This document shows positions 8,392 through 18,467 of a DNA stretch of 64,000 bases, one piece after another (position 1 is the first letter of the stretch; the number at the start of each line of letters is the position of its first letter). The DNA comes from Vallitalea sp. (GTDB lineage: Bacteria; Bacillota; Clostridia; Lachnospirales; Vallitaleaceae). Under the pieces are notes generated by a model. The model was given only the letters and a program-made list of their open reading frames with translations. It was not told the origin of the DNA and did not search any database. The position numbers and the translations under genes were made by a program. The stretch lies in NCBI GenBank assembly GCA_025210515.1, contig JAOARM010000004.1, positions 1 to 64,000 on the forward strand, written 5' to 3'.

Positions 8392-9645
8392 ATGAAAAAG
8401 TTACTATGTACTATAATAATACTATTAATAATAATTACTGGATGCGGTTCTAATAAAGAAGTTATAAAAATAAATGAAAAAGGATATACACTATATTCAG
8501 AAGGAAAATACAAAGAGGCAATTGATAAGTATAATGAAGCAATAGAAAAATATCCAGAGTATTCTACTTCATATGCTAACAGAGGAATGGTATATTCTCA
8601 GTTAGGAAGTAACGAGTTAGCTATAAGAGATATTAATAAAGCTATTGAGCTAAATAATACTGATGCAATAGCATATAATAACAGAGGTTATATTTACCTT
8701 ACTATTGGTGAAGTTGATAAATCTATAGAAGATCTTAATAAAGCAATAGAACTAAAAAAATATTATACAAAAAAACAATTATTAGGTCTCACATATGCAA
8801 CTAGAGGAACGGCTTATGGTGCAATAGGAGAATATGATAAGGCAATTGAATCTTTTGACAGTGCACTAAAGCTTAATAAAAAGGACAAAACAATTTATAA
8901 TGCAAAAGGTATCTTATTAAAAGATATGAAAAGATATGATGAAGCACTAGAGTGTTACAATGAAGCAATAACTATTGATCAGTCATATGCCTATGGATAT
9001 GGAAATAGAGCATTTATATTTTTTCTAAAAAAAGATTATGATAAAGCTTTAGCAGATATTAATACAGCTATAGAACTAGACCCAATGATACCACAATTAT
9101 ATAATACAAAAGCTCTTATATATAGTGATATGGGTAATAGTGAAGAAGCTTTGGAAATATATGATTTTATTGTAGATAAATGGAAAGATTATGCAGGAGC
9201 CTATATTAATAGAGGTAATGAATATGTGAAACTAAAACAATATGAAAAGGCAATAGTTGATTTTTCTATAGCTGCTGATTATGGTAGTATTGATGGATTG
9301 TTAAGTAAAGGACATTTACATTCATTTTTAGACCAACATACACTTGCGATAGAAACATTTAAAAAATATATAGAAATTAATCCAAATAATTACGATATTA
9401 ATATTATAGTAGGAGACTTGTATCAAAAAATAGAAGAATATGATAAATCTATTGAATACTACAAAAAAGCTAATAAGATAAGCCCAGATAACTACCATAG
9501 TTATTTTAAATGGGGACTATCTTTAGAATATCAAGAAAAATATGAGGAGGCGCTTAAGATGTTCACTAAAGTATTAGAAATTAAAGCAGACCAAGAAGAC
9601 GCAAAGAAAGAAATAAAATTTATTAATGAGAAACTAAAAAGATAA
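8392..9645 (+). CDS. TPR-repeat lipoprotein
   Basis: The product has a lipoprotein signal (Cys18 in IITGCG) followed by about eleven tetratricopeptide repeats that fill the whole chain. Recurrent features are NRG, YxxAIxDxxKAIEL and NxxGYIY-type helices. TPR lipoproteins usually serve as protein-binding scaffolds at the outer face of the membrane; no specific partner can be named. I chose ATG 8392 over an in-frame ATG at 8374 because a GGAG lies 8 bases before it and the lipobox distance becomes normal. A TATAAT box lies at 8352-8357. Confidence 0.75.
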   Translation: MKKLLCTIIILLIIITGCGSNKEVIKINEKGYTLYSEGKYKEAIDKYNEAIEKYPEYSTSYANRGMVYSQLGSNELAIRDINKAIELNNTDAIAYNNRGYIYLTIGEVDKSIEDLNKAIELKKYYTKKQLLGLTYATRGTAYGAIGEYDKAIESFDSALKLNKKDKTIYNAKGILLKDMKRYDEALECYNEAITIDQSYAYGYGNRAFIFFLKKDYDKALADINTAIELDPMIPQLYNTKALIYSDMGNSEEALEIYDFIVDKWKDYAGAYINRGNEYVKLKQYEKAIVDFSIAADYGSIDGLLSKGHLHSFLDQHTLAIETFKKYIEINPNNYDINIIVGDLYQKIEEYDKSIEYYKKANKISPDNYHSYFKWGLSLEYQEKYEEALKMFTKVLEIKADQEDAKKEIKFINEKLKR

Positions 9646-9699
9646 CGTAATTAATAACAGATTTAGTACCTGTCGTTTTAGTTTCGATAGGAGGATTAT

Positions 9700-10971
9700 A
9701 TGACTGAAAAACAATATAATATAGAAGATAATAAAGTAGAAAAAGTGATACTTGTAGGAGTTGCAACAAGAGATAATGAAGAAGATATTATAGATTCAAT
9801 TAATGAGTTAGAAGAATTAGCAGCAACAGCTTCTGCAATCACTGTGGAAAAAGTTATACAAAATAGAGAAGGTGTACATCCAGGAACCTATTTAGGAAAA
9901 GGAAAGATTGAAGAAATTAGACAATTGATTGTTGAACTAGATGCTACAGGAATTATATGTGATGATGAATTATCACCTGCTCAATTAAAAAACTTAGAAG
10001 AGTTGCTACAGTGTAAAATAATGGATAGAACAATGTTAATTCTAGATATATTTGCACATAGAGCACATACAAGAGAAGGTATTATACAAGTTGAATTAGC
10101 TCAACTTCAATATAGACTTTCAAGATTAGCTGGTATAGGTACTTCACTTTCTAGACTTGGAGGAGGAATTGGTACTAGAGGACCAGGTGAAAAAAAATTA
10201 GAGACAGATAGAAGACATATAAGAAATAGAATTTCCCAACTAAGAAAAGAATTAGAAGAAGTTAAAAGTCACAGAGAGTTAATAAGAGAAAGAAGAAAAA
10301 AACAAGGGAAAATTAGAATTGCACTTGTTGGATATACTAATGCTGGTAAATCTACATTATTAAATAGATTAACAGATGCAGATGTTTTATCAGAAGACAA
10401 ATTATTCGCTACATTAGACCCTACAACTAGACAACTAATATTGCCTAATAAAACAGAAGTATTATTAACAGATACGGTAGGTTTTATAAGAAAATTACCA
10501 CATCATTTAATTAAAGCTTTTCATTCAACACTTGAAGAAGCTGTTATTGCTGATATATTAGTTCATGTAGTTGATAGTGCTAATGAACAAGCGGAGAAAC
10601 ACATTAAAGTTGTATATGAAACACTAGAAAAGTTAGGTGCAGTAGAAAAGACTGTTATAACTGTTCTTAATAAAGTAGATGAACCAAGAAGTGATAATCA
10701 TTTACAAGATGATAGAGCTTATAAAATAGTAAGATTATCAGCAATAGAAGGAACAGGTATTAACGAGCTTCTTGATGTAATAGAGAAAAAGATACAAGAA
10801 GATCAGATTTTTATACAAGAAACTATTCCATATAATAATGGTAATATTCTGAATCATATTAGAATCAATGGACAGATTATTAATGAAGAATATAAAAGTG
10901 AAGGAACATATATAGAAGCTTTTGTAGATTACAAAACATATGGAGAGGTTAATAAAGTATTAAAAAAATAA
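9700..10971 (+). CDS. hflX: Ribosome-associated GTPase HflX
   Basis: HflX splits stalled or stressed ribosomes. The 423-residue protein shows the N-terminal HflX domain (VHPGTYLGKGKIEEI, DDELSPAQLKNLEE), the diagnostic glycine-rich linker (RLGGGIGTRGPGEKKLE), then the G domain with G1 GYTNAGKST (about residue 208), G3 DTVGF, G4 NKVD and G5 SAIEG, and a short C-terminal domain. AGGAGG precedes the ATG. It looks monocistronic, with a long terminator hairpin at 10993-11053. Confidence 0.95.
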   Translation: MTEKQYNIEDNKVEKVILVGVATRDNEEDIIDSINELEELAATASAITVEKVIQNREGVHPGTYLGKGKIEEIRQLIVELDATGIICDDELSPAQLKNLEELLQCKIMDRTMLILDIFAHRAHTREGIIQVELAQLQYRLSRLAGIGTSLSRLGGGIGTRGPGEKKLETDRRHIRNRISQLRKELEEVKSHRELIRERRKKQGKIRIALVGYTNAGKSTLLNRLTDADVLSEDKLFATLDPTTRQLILPNKTEVLLTDTVGFIRKLPHHLIKAFHSTLEEAVIADILVHVVDSANEQAEKHIKVVYETLEKLGAVEKTVITVLNKVDEPRSDNHLQDDRAYKIVRLSAIEGTGINELLDVIEKKIQEDQIFIQETIPYNNGNILNHIRINGQIINEEYKSEGTYIEAFVDYKTYGEVNKVLKK

Positions 10972-10992
10972 GAACTAAGTAGATATATGTAG

Positions 10993-11053
10993 AAAACACA
11001 AACATAACATATTGTGGTAGATAAATAGCTATCACTATATGTTGTGTTTTTTT
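10993..11053 (+). terminator. Terminator after hflX
   Basis: AACACAACATATNGTGGTAG-like arms form a long imperfect stem: AAACACAAACATAACATATTG on the left pairs with CTATATGTTGTGTTT on the right, ending in seven T. Confidence 0.75.
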
Positions 11054-11142
11054 AAAGTGATACTTTTTATATAAGAAGACGAATTTATTGAAAAAACAAG
11101 TATTATCAAGTGTCAATAGGTATTTTTGCAGATATGGGCAAT

Positions 11143-11158
11143 ATACTATATGTAGTGT
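11143..11158 (+). promoter_or_regulatory. NrdR box 1
   Basis: ATACTATATGTAGTGT matches the NrdR operator pattern acaCTATATATAGtgt. It is 32 bp (about three helical turns) from box 2, the spacing usual for paired NrdR sites upstream of ribonucleotide reductase genes. Confidence 0.8.
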
Positions 11159-11174
11159 GTAGCTAAATATTCAG

Positions 11175-11190
11175 ACACATTATGTAGTGT
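11175..11190 (+). promoter_or_regulatory. NrdR box 2
   Basis: ACACATTATGTAGTGT has the palindromic ends of an NrdR box and lies 68 bases before the nrdD start codon. Together with box 1 it predicts dATP/ATP-sensing repression of nrdD by NrdR, whose gene is not in this window. Confidence 0.8.
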
Positions 11191-11257
11191 TTTTTCATTG
11201 ACTGGTGAGGATATATATGGTATATTATTATTAATCGCAAAAGAGAGGAGAACTATT

Positions 11258-13624
11258 ATGTTCCAAGTTGTTAAGAGGGATGGAAAGGTTAGCGAATTTA
11301 ACCTTATAAAAATCAAAGAAGCAATAACAAAAGCGTTTATTGCTACAGACAAAGTATACACAGATGATATACTGGATATGTTAGTCTTACGAGTTACATC
11401 TGATTTCCAAGAAAAAATAAACAATCAAAAAATCACTGTTGAAGATGTTCAAGACAGTGTTGAAAAAGTATTAGAGCAAACAGGATACACAGATGTGGCA
11501 AAAGCATACATTTTATATAGAAAACAGAGAGAAAAAATTAGAAATATGAAATCAACAATTTTAGATTATAAAGAAATTGTTAATAGCTATGTTAAAGAAG
11601 AAGACTGGAGAGTAAAAGAAAATTCAACAGTTACATATTCAGTTGGTGGACTTATTTTACATAACTCAGGTGCTATTACTGCTAATTATTGGTTATCAGA
11701 AGTTTATGATGACGAAGTGGCAAAAGCACATAGAAGTGGAGATATTCATATACATGATTTATCAATGCTAACTGGATATTGTGCTGGTTGGTCATTAAAA
11801 CAATTAATAGAAGAAGGTCTTGGAGGTATCCCAGGGAAAATTACATCTGCACCAGCAAGCCATTTATCTACTCTATGTAATCAGATGGTTAACTTCCTTG
11901 GTATTATGCAAAATGAATGGGCAGGAGCACAAGCATTTTCATCATTTGATACATATTTAGCACCTTTTGTTAAAATAGATAACCTTACATATAAAGAAAC
12001 AAAACAATGTATTCAATCATTCGTTTTTGGAGTTAATACTCCTAGTAGATGGGGAACACAATCACCATTTTCTAATATTACTCTTGATTGGATGGTACCA
12101 AGTGATTTGGCTAATTTACCAGCTATTGTTTCTGGTAAAGGACAAGATTTTACTTATGGTGATTGTCAAAGAGAAATGGATATGATTAATAAAGCATTTA
12201 TCGAAATTATGATTGAAGGAGATGCTAATGGAAGAGGATTCCAATATCCAATTCCTACATATTCAATTACTAAAGATTTCAAATTTGATGAAACAGAAAA
12301 TAATAAATTATTATTTGAAATGACAGCTAAGTATGGTACTCCTTATTTTAGTAACTATGTTAATAGTGATATGGAGCCTAGCGATATAAGAAGTATGTGT
12401 TGTCGTTTAAGACTTGATTTAAGAGAGCTTAGAAAGAAGCAAGGTGGATATTTTGGTTCAGGAGAAAGTACAGGATCAGTTGGTGTTGTTACTATTAACT
12501 TGCCACGAATCGCTTATTTATCATCTAGCCAAGAAGAATTTTATCAAAGATTAAATAAGATGATGGATATATCAGCTCGTTCTCTTAAAATTAAGCGTCA
12601 AGTTATTACTAAGTTATTAGATGAAGGTTTATATCCATATACTAAAAAATACCTTGGAAGCTTTAATAGCCATTTTTCAACAATTGGTTTAGTAGGTATG
12701 AACGAAGCAACTATTAACGCAAAATGGATTAAAGAAGATTTAACTCATGAAAATGCAAGAAAATTTGCTCTAGATGTTCTTGATCATATGAGAAATAGAT
12801 TATCAGATTATCAAGAAGAATACGGAGATTTATATAACTTGGAAGCTACTCCTGCTGAATCAACAAGTTATCGTCTTGCTAAGCATGATAAGAAAAAATA
12901 CGGAGATATTATATCTGCGGGCAAAGAAGGAGAAACACCTTATTATACTAATAGTACACATTTGCCTGTTAATTACACAGTTGATGTATTTGATGCTCTT
13001 GATATGCAAGATGAATTCCAAAATAAATATACATCAGGAACAGTATTCCACGCTTTCTTAGGAGAAAAACTTCCAGATTGGAAAGCAGCAGCTAACTTAG
13101 TTAGAACAATTGCAGAAAATTATACATTACCTTATTATACAATGTCACCTACATATTCTGTATGTAAAACTCATGGATATATTACAGGAGAAGAATATAC
13201 TTGTCCTAAGTGTGGTGAAGCAACAGAAGTATATAGTAGAATTACAGGTTATTATCGTCCTGTTCAACATTGGAATGATGGTAAAACTCAAGAATTTAAA
13301 CATAGAAAAGAATATGAACCAAATAATTCTACATTAAAAGAATCAACTATGAATGCTACTACAGAAGCAGAAATAGCAATAACTAATAATAAAAGCGACA
13401 ATATAAGTAAATTATTATTTACTACTAAGACATGTCCTAATTGTCATATTGCAAAAGATTATTTAAAAGATCATAATGTAGAAATAATAGATGCAGAAGA
13501 ACATGCAGAATTAGCAACGAAATATAAAGTAAGAACTGCTCCAACTTTATTAGTTATTGATGGTGATAAAGCAACTAATTATATGGGGTTATCGGATATT
13601 AGACAATACGTTAGTAATAATTAA
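11258..13624 (+). CDS. nrdD: Anaerobic ribonucleoside-triphosphate reductase with C-terminal glutaredoxin-like domain
   Basis: Class III ribonucleotide reductase making deoxynucleotides without oxygen. It has an N-terminal ATP-cone (FQVVKRDGKVSEFN onward), the ten-stranded catalytic barrel (STLCNQMVNFLG, NLPRIAYLS, EATPAES), a Cys-rich zinc site (CKTHG...CPKCG) and the glycyl-radical segment RITGYYRPVQHW. About 75 extra C-terminal residues form a glutaredoxin/thioredoxin-like unit with CPNC and a cis-Pro TAPT motif, suggesting a built-in or delivered thiol reductant. ATG 11258 is chosen over the upstream in-frame ATG at 11198 because AGAGGAG precedes it and the ATP-cone starts there. No nrdG activase gene is adjacent. 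Confidence 0.93.
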   Translation: MFQVVKRDGKVSEFNLIKIKEAITKAFIATDKVYTDDILDMLVLRVTSDFQEKINNQKITVEDVQDSVEKVLEQTGYTDVAKAYILYRKQREKIRNMKSTILDYKEIVNSYVKEEDWRVKENSTVTYSVGGLILHNSGAITANYWLSEVYDDEVAKAHRSGDIHIHDLSMLTGYCAGWSLKQLIEEGLGGIPGKITSAPASHLSTLCNQMVNFLGIMQNEWAGAQAFSSFDTYLAPFVKIDNLTYKETKQCIQSFVFGVNTPSRWGTQSPFSNITLDWMVPSDLANLPAIVSGKGQDFTYGDCQREMDMINKAFIEIMIEGDANGRGFQYPIPTYSITKDFKFDETENNKLLFEMTAKYGTPYFSNYVNSDMEPSDIRSMCCRLRLDLRELRKKQGGYFGSGESTGSVGVVTINLPRIAYLSSSQEEFYQRLNKMMDISARSLKIKRQVITKLLDEGLYPYTKKYLGSFNSHFSTIGLVGMNEATINAKWIKEDLTHENARKFALDVLDHMRNRLSDYQEEYGDLYNLEATPAESTSYRLAKHDKKKYGDIISAGKEGETPYYTNSTHLPVNYTVDVFDALDMQDEFQNKYTSGTVFHAFLGEKLPDWKAAANLVRTIAENYTLPYYTMSPTYSVCKTHGYITGEEYTCPKCGEATEVYSRITGYYRPVQHWNDGKTQEFKHRKEYEPNNSTLKESTMNATTEAEIAITNNKSDNISKLLFTTKTCPNCHIAKDYLKDHNVEIIDAEEHAELATKYKVRTAPTLLVIDGDKATNYMGLSDIRQYVSNN

Positions 13625-13651
13625 ATCTATATACAATAATAATCATATATA

Positions 13652-13686
13652 AAAAATGAGTAGATAATATTTCTACTCATTTTTAG
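13652..13686. terminator. Terminator after nrdD
   Basis: AAAAATGAGTAGA pairs with TCTACTCATTTTT around a short AT loop. The flanking A and T tracts make it usable in both directions, serving nrdD and the converging LacI operon. Confidence 0.8.
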
Positions 13687-13725
13687 TATAAATTAAAATA
13701 ATTTGTTGCTTAGTTTTATATAAAA

Positions 13726-14706
13726 TTATATAGTCTCACCAACTACAATAGAGTGGTTTAAAATATAATCGTTCTTTTTATTTTCATTAATCTGATTCAA
13801 TATACTAGTTACAGCTAAATTCCCAACTTCTGTTAGTGGATATGATACAGTAGTCAATATAGGTGAAATATATTGCAACATACTTAGATTATCAAATCCC
13901 ATAATTCCAATATTATTAGGAATGTGTCCATATACACTTTTTACTTCTCTCATAACATTCAAGGCAAATATATCACTACTACATAAGAAAGCTATTTTTT
14001 TTGAACTATTTTTTAGATAATGATGTATTTTTTCTACATAATCTTTATCTTTTATTACTTTGCTTTTTAAACCTAATGATAAAATGCAATCATTATAACC
14101 TCTGTATCGTTCACTTGGAGCATAGATATTTTGCTTGTTTTTATATTGTAATGGTGGACATACAAAAATAACATCTTCATAACCTTTTGAAATAACGTAT
14201 TCTGTAGAGTCATACATAGCTTGATAATCGTTAATTCCAACAAAAGGTATATGAGAATCGATCCTGTTACCTATTGAAACAATTGGTTTATTACTGTTTT
14301 TTAGTTTGTTTATATAGGAAGTATTATTATTAATTGAGTTAATAATAATTCCATCTACATTTCGCTCAAGTAAATTATCAATACACATGAGTTCTTGTTT
14401 TTTATTTTTATTAGACACCATAATATTTAATCCATAATTTTCGTCTAAACTTTTCTGCTGAGAAGAATGAATTAGATGAGAGAAGTATTCATTATATACA
14501 TCAAATACAATAATACCTATTGTATTAGTTTTACCAGTAGATAGACTTTTAGCTAAGAAATGGGGACGATACCCCAATTCCTTAGCTGTTTTAATAATAT
14601 ATTTTTTTGTTTCTGGATTAATATTCGGGCGATTATTAAGAGCACGATCTACAGTTCCACGAGATACGCCACAAATATTTGCAATTTCTTTAATTGTTAC
14701 TGACAT
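13726..14706 (-). CDS. LacI-family transcriptional regulator
   Basis: DNA-binding repressor. It has the LacI helix-turn-helix at the N-terminus (TIKEIANICGVSRGTVDRALNN), a hinge, then a periplasmic-binding-like sugar sensor domain with TIGIIVFDVYNEYF and the late GFDNL..ISPILTTVSYPL motif. It is 326 residues. The gene starts 8 bases after the GH116 gene, so it forms an operon with it and probably regulates it through the palindrome at 17331-17342. The inducer is likely a breakdown product of the GH116 substrate (inference). Confidence 0.87.
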   Translation of the reverse strand: MSVTIKEIANICGVSRGTVDRALNNRPNINPETKKYIIKTAKELGYRPHFLAKSLSTGKTNTIGIIVFDVYNEYFSHLIHSSQQKSLDENYGLNIMVSNKNKKQELMCIDNLLERNVDGIIINSINNNTSYINKLKNSNKPIVSIGNRIDSHIPFVGINDYQAMYDSTEYVISKGYEDVIFVCPPLQYKNKQNIYAPSERYRGYNDCILSLGLKSKVIKDKDYVEKIHHYLKNSSKKIAFLCSSDIFALNVMREVKSVYGHIPNNIGIMGFDNLSMLQYISPILTTVSYPLTEVGNLAVTSILNQINENKKNDYILNHSIVVGETI

Positions 14707-14714
14707 TTTATCAC

Positions 14715-17312
14715 CTATATTAATATATGTAGAGAGTCTCCACTACCTAAAGTAAGAGTTTTATTAAAGATTAGTGATGTGTTATCGCTATCATATAAAT
14801 AATCTATATTTCCAGTTGAAGCAAAAACGTTATTTATTTTTTCTATATTAGATGGTAATCCAAATTTATTTAACTCTAATTGTCCATATAAAACATTTAA
14901 TTGGAGTGTATTATTATTAATTTCAAAAGTTCCCCATGCTCCATCAATTGACCAGAACGTACGGTAGTAATTTTGATTTTCTATTGGATTAAATCCAATC
15001 ATCTTATCTACCATATTATAATTAAATCCACTATATGTCAATAATAAAGCATAACTTGCCATTGAACGAGCATAATTATTTCCACATTCCATCTCATTCC
15101 AAGGATTTCTTTTTTCACCATCGTAACGATCTCTAATACCTTTTACTATATTTTGCCCTTCAATTACTAATCCTTCTTGAATCATATGGCAAGCAGCTGC
15201 ATATTCAAATCCATTCATAGTTTCTTCTGCATATGGAACTGGAACTATAGGTTTTGGTGTACCTTCTGGCCATGCACAGATTAAAATACCAGCTTCATCA
15301 TTAACACTAAATGAACGGCATGGATTTGCATTATTACGCATAGAAGATTTATAGTTATTATCATATAGAGATTTTAAAGCTGTTTTACAATTTTCTTTAT
15401 CAAATATTTCTCCTAATCCAGAAAGATTAGCATGCCAACCAGCAAGAACTTGGTCAATTATACATCCTTCACCTATTTGATATTTAATTTCTTCAACTTC
15501 ACTATTCCAATAAGTATTAGTAGTTCCATCTCCATGTACTAATCTATCATCATCATTAAATTTCTCAACTATACTTATATCCTTTAAATCAATATTTTGA
15601 CTATAATATGACCCATTAAATAAGTTAGTATCAACAAATTCTTTTCCTTTCTGGAAGATGGCTTTATATTCATTAGCTGTATCTTCTTCACCTAGGAAAT
15701 GAGCCATTTCACTAGCTGATTTTAGAGCAGCAAGGTAAAGACCTGTTAACCAAGAGTTAGGACCAAAAAGCTCCATATCAAGAGTATGATGTTGACGTCC
15801 CCATAATACACCTGTTTTATCTGGATCCCATAGATCAGTATTACCAGGATGCCATGCAAATTCAAGAGATTTTTTTACATCTGGCCATAGTTTTTTAAGC
15901 CATTCGCTATCACCACTTATTTTCCAATCACGATATACTTTTATAATTCCACCAAATTGTCCGTCAGCACATGGGCGGAAAAACCATCTATCTTTACCAA
16001 GAGGAAGTTGTAGTCTAAAAGTCATATCACCTATATCACCAATATTATATTTATAATCTAGATCACGCATAGAACGTTCTAGGCTAGGGAATAAGAATGG
16101 AAGTGCATAAGCATAATTCCAAACATGTGTACAACTACCTTCACAACTACCAATTCTGGCATTAATACCTTCCCAGCCATAAAATTCACCGTTTTCTAAT
16201 CTTAAACATGTAGCTGTTTTTAAGATAGATATATTTGCTTGAACCGCATCTAGAACTTCTGTTGGAAGAGTTGATGTAAATAGTGCATCTCTAAATAACT
16301 TAGTAGCACCATATAAGTTATCCCAATTATTCAATCCGTATGTAACTACTTCCATACTATCTTTAAATAATTTACAATAATAATTTTTCCATTTATTTTC
16401 TATTCCTGATTCATCTTTCTTTTCTGCCCAGTAGTTAGTGCAATTTGGATAATACCAACCAATAATGTATGGAACAGAAGCTTTTTCATGAGGAGCAACA
16501 GTAACGGTAACAGCTAAAGTACACATATCACCTTTACCAGATTCTTCATATGAACGGTTAACTAAAGAACCAACAGTTGTAAAATTATCCCAGTATATAG
16601 ATAAATCATCAAACCAAGTTCCTCTATACCAGTTTTCTTGATATGATATAGAATATGATGAGTTTGTAGCGATAGTCATATTACCATATTTAATATCATC
16701 TGACTTAAATTCATCAGAAGTCATATTAATCATAGAGTAGTTGGCATCATTAACAAAAGTGTTATGTGTATCTGCTTCAAATGGATTTTTTACACTTAAT
16801 CCAATTGTATATGTAATTTCTTTTGAAGTTGGATTATGAATAGTCCAATTAAAAAACGCAGCTGGAATACTTGAATCTTTATCATTGCTAGGAATAAAAG
16901 GGTTAAATGCAGTTAATTCAACAGTACCAGGAAATTGTTCATCTGAATAATTAATATTGGCAGTAGGAAAAGTACCTGTAAAAGTTACATCACTAAAATG
17001 AGGCATACTAGATAGAGTCGTTCTATTAGGACCATGACCTATACCCCATGAATGATGACTTCCTCCGATACCTTCACCCATATAATGTTTTGGAAAATCA
17101 CCATGTAAAATTCTTGCATCTAATAATTCATTGTTTGATTCTGCTTTTATTGAAAAGTGGCTATACCCGTTAGTTGTTCCTTTATTAGGTCTATTAAATA
17201 TCTCCCAGTCAATAAGACGTCCTGTACCTGAAAGACCGATAGAACCACTTCCGATACCACCTAAAGGAAAAGAAACAACGTTAGCTTTTTCATTCTTATA
17301 AGTAAAACTCAT
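14715..17312 (-). CDS. GH116-family glycoside hydrolase (GBA2-like beta-glucosidase/xylosidase)
   Basis: The N-terminal domain (PLGGIGSGSIGLSGTGRLIDWEIFNRP) and the alpha/alpha-barrel with SCTHVWNYAYALPFLFP, GPNSWLTGLYLAALK and ECGNNYARSMASYALL are typical of the GH116 family, which cleaves beta-glucosides or beta-xylosides. No signal peptide, so it works in the cytosol on imported oligosaccharides or glycosides. ATG 17312 has a strong AGGAGG site (17322-17327); an open frame continues further upstream but through the promoter. The 865-residue length is normal for the family. No transporter lies next to it. Confidence 0.82.
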   Translation of the reverse strand: MSFTYKNEKANVVSFPLGGIGSGSIGLSGTGRLIDWEIFNRPNKGTTNGYSHFSIKAESNNELLDARILHGDFPKHYMGEGIGGSHHSWGIGHGPNRTTLSSMPHFSDVTFTGTFPTANINYSDEQFPGTVELTAFNPFIPSNDKDSSIPAAFFNWTIHNPTSKEITYTIGLSVKNPFEADTHNTFVNDANYSMINMTSDEFKSDDIKYGNMTIATNSSYSISYQENWYRGTWFDDLSIYWDNFTTVGSLVNRSYEESGKGDMCTLAVTVTVAPHEKASVPYIIGWYYPNCTNYWAEKKDESGIENKWKNYYCKLFKDSMEVVTYGLNNWDNLYGATKLFRDALFTSTLPTEVLDAVQANISILKTATCLRLENGEFYGWEGINARIGSCEGSCTHVWNYAYALPFLFPSLERSMRDLDYKYNIGDIGDMTFRLQLPLGKDRWFFRPCADGQFGGIIKVYRDWKISGDSEWLKKLWPDVKKSLEFAWHPGNTDLWDPDKTGVLWGRQHHTLDMELFGPNSWLTGLYLAALKSASEMAHFLGEEDTANEYKAIFQKGKEFVDTNLFNGSYYSQNIDLKDISIVEKFNDDDRLVHGDGTTNTYWNSEVEEIKYQIGEGCIIDQVLAGWHANLSGLGEIFDKENCKTALKSLYDNNYKSSMRNNANPCRSFSVNDEAGILICAWPEGTPKPIVPVPYAEETMNGFEYAAACHMIQEGLVIEGQNIVKGIRDRYDGEKRNPWNEMECGNNYARSMASYALLLTYSGFNYNMVDKMIGFNPIENQNYYRTFWSIDGAWGTFEINNNTLQLNVLYGQLELNKFGLPSNIEKINNVFASTGNIDYLYDSDNTSLIFNKTLTLGSGDSLHILI

Positions 17313-17330
17313 AATAAAGAACCTCCTTGT

Positions 17331-17342
17331 GTGCCCGAGCAC
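17331..17342. promoter_or_regulatory. Probable LacI-type operator of the GH116-lacI operon
   Basis: GTGCCCGAGCAC is a near-perfect palindrome with a central CG, as LacI-family operators have, and it is markedly GC-rich in an AT-rich leader. It lies between the promoter (17380-17408) and the ribosome binding site of the GH116 gene. Confidence 0.6.
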
Positions 17343-17379
17343 GGTAATTTTAAAAAAAATAAAAATCAAATATAATTGG

Positions 17380-17408
17380 ATTTTAGCATAGAAGAAAATT
17401 AAAGTCAA
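17380..17408 (-). promoter_or_regulatory. Promoter of the GH116-lacI operon
   Basis: On the minus strand TTGACT (17408-17403) and TAAAAT (17385-17380) are separated by 17 bp. The operator-like palindrome lies about 40 bp downstream. Confidence 0.65.
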
Positions 17409-17557
17409 ATTATTTTTTTGTTGTAAATTTGAATTCGTACTTATGTAGATTTAATACCTTATATATCTATTCTTAAACTTAATAACTTCAATAAATAGTT
17501 TACATTTATATATATATAATGTAATATTAAACAAGATAAAATTTCTGGAGGGTTAAT

Positions 17558-18388
17558 ATGAGTAAAGCAGATAAAATATTTATTAATATGTGTAGTGATA
17601 TACTTGAGAATGGATATAGTTCAGAAGGACAAGATGTTAGACCAGAGTGGGAAGATGGAACTAAAGCACATACAATTAAGAAATTTGGAGTTGTTAATCG
17701 TTATGATTTGTCTAAGGAGTTTCCTATTCTTACGCTTAGACCTACATATATGAAGTCAGCTATAGACGAAATTCTTTGGATATGGCAAAAGAAATCTAAT
17801 AATGTAAATGATTTAAAAAGTAAAATATGGGATAGCTGGGCAGATGAAGATGGATCAATTGGGAAAGCCTACGGTTATCAATTGGGCATTAAACATAAAT
17901 ATAAGGAAGGAGAATTTGATCAAGTAGACCGTGTCTTATATGATCTTAAAAATAATCCTTATAGTAGAAGAATTATGACTAATATATATAACCACAATGA
18001 TTTACATGAGATGAATTTATATCCTTGTGCATATAGCGTTACTTTTAATGTAACGGGTAATAAATTAAACGCAATATTAAATCAACGTTCTAATGATGTA
18101 CTAGTGGCAAATAACTGGAATGTTGTTCAATATGCTGTCCTTGTGCATATGCTTGCACAGGTATCAAATCTTCAAGTTGGTGAACTTGTTCATGTAATTG
18201 CAGATGCTCATATATATGATAGACATATACCTCTTGTAAAAGAACTTATAAGTAGAGAAAGTTATGATGCACCGAAACTAATAATTAATCCAGATATTAA
18301 AGATTTTTATAAATTTACTGTAGATGATTTTAAGCTAGAAAACTATAAAAAAGGCGATCCAATAAAAGGAATACCAGTTGCTGTATAG
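17558..18388 (+). CDS. thyA: Thymidylate synthase
   Basis: Converts dUMP to dTMP using methylene-tetrahydrofolate. Visible are the active-site Cys in LYPCAYSVTFNV, the dUMP-binding QRSNDVLVANNWNVVQYAVL segment and the DAHIYDRH motif. At 276 residues it is normal for ThyA. GGAGG before the ATG. It is followed 79 bases later by folA, the usual pairing because ThyA releases dihydrofolate that DHFR must reduce. Confidence 0.95.
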   Translation: MSKADKIFINMCSDILENGYSSEGQDVRPEWEDGTKAHTIKKFGVVNRYDLSKEFPILTLRPTYMKSAIDEILWIWQKKSNNVNDLKSKIWDSWADEDGSIGKAYGYQLGIKHKYKEGEFDQVDRVLYDLKNNPYSRRIMTNIYNHNDLHEMNLYPCAYSVTFNVTGNKLNAILNQRSNDVLVANNWNVVQYAVLVHMLAQVSNLQVGELVHVIADAHIYDRHIPLVKELISRESYDAPKLIINPDIKDFYKFTVDDFKLENYKKGDPIKGIPVAV

Positions 18389-18467
18389 TAATTATTTATT
18401 AACATAATATGTTAATAAATAGTTAGCTATATGTGGATAAATCATATGGTAGAAAGGTAGAGTGTGG

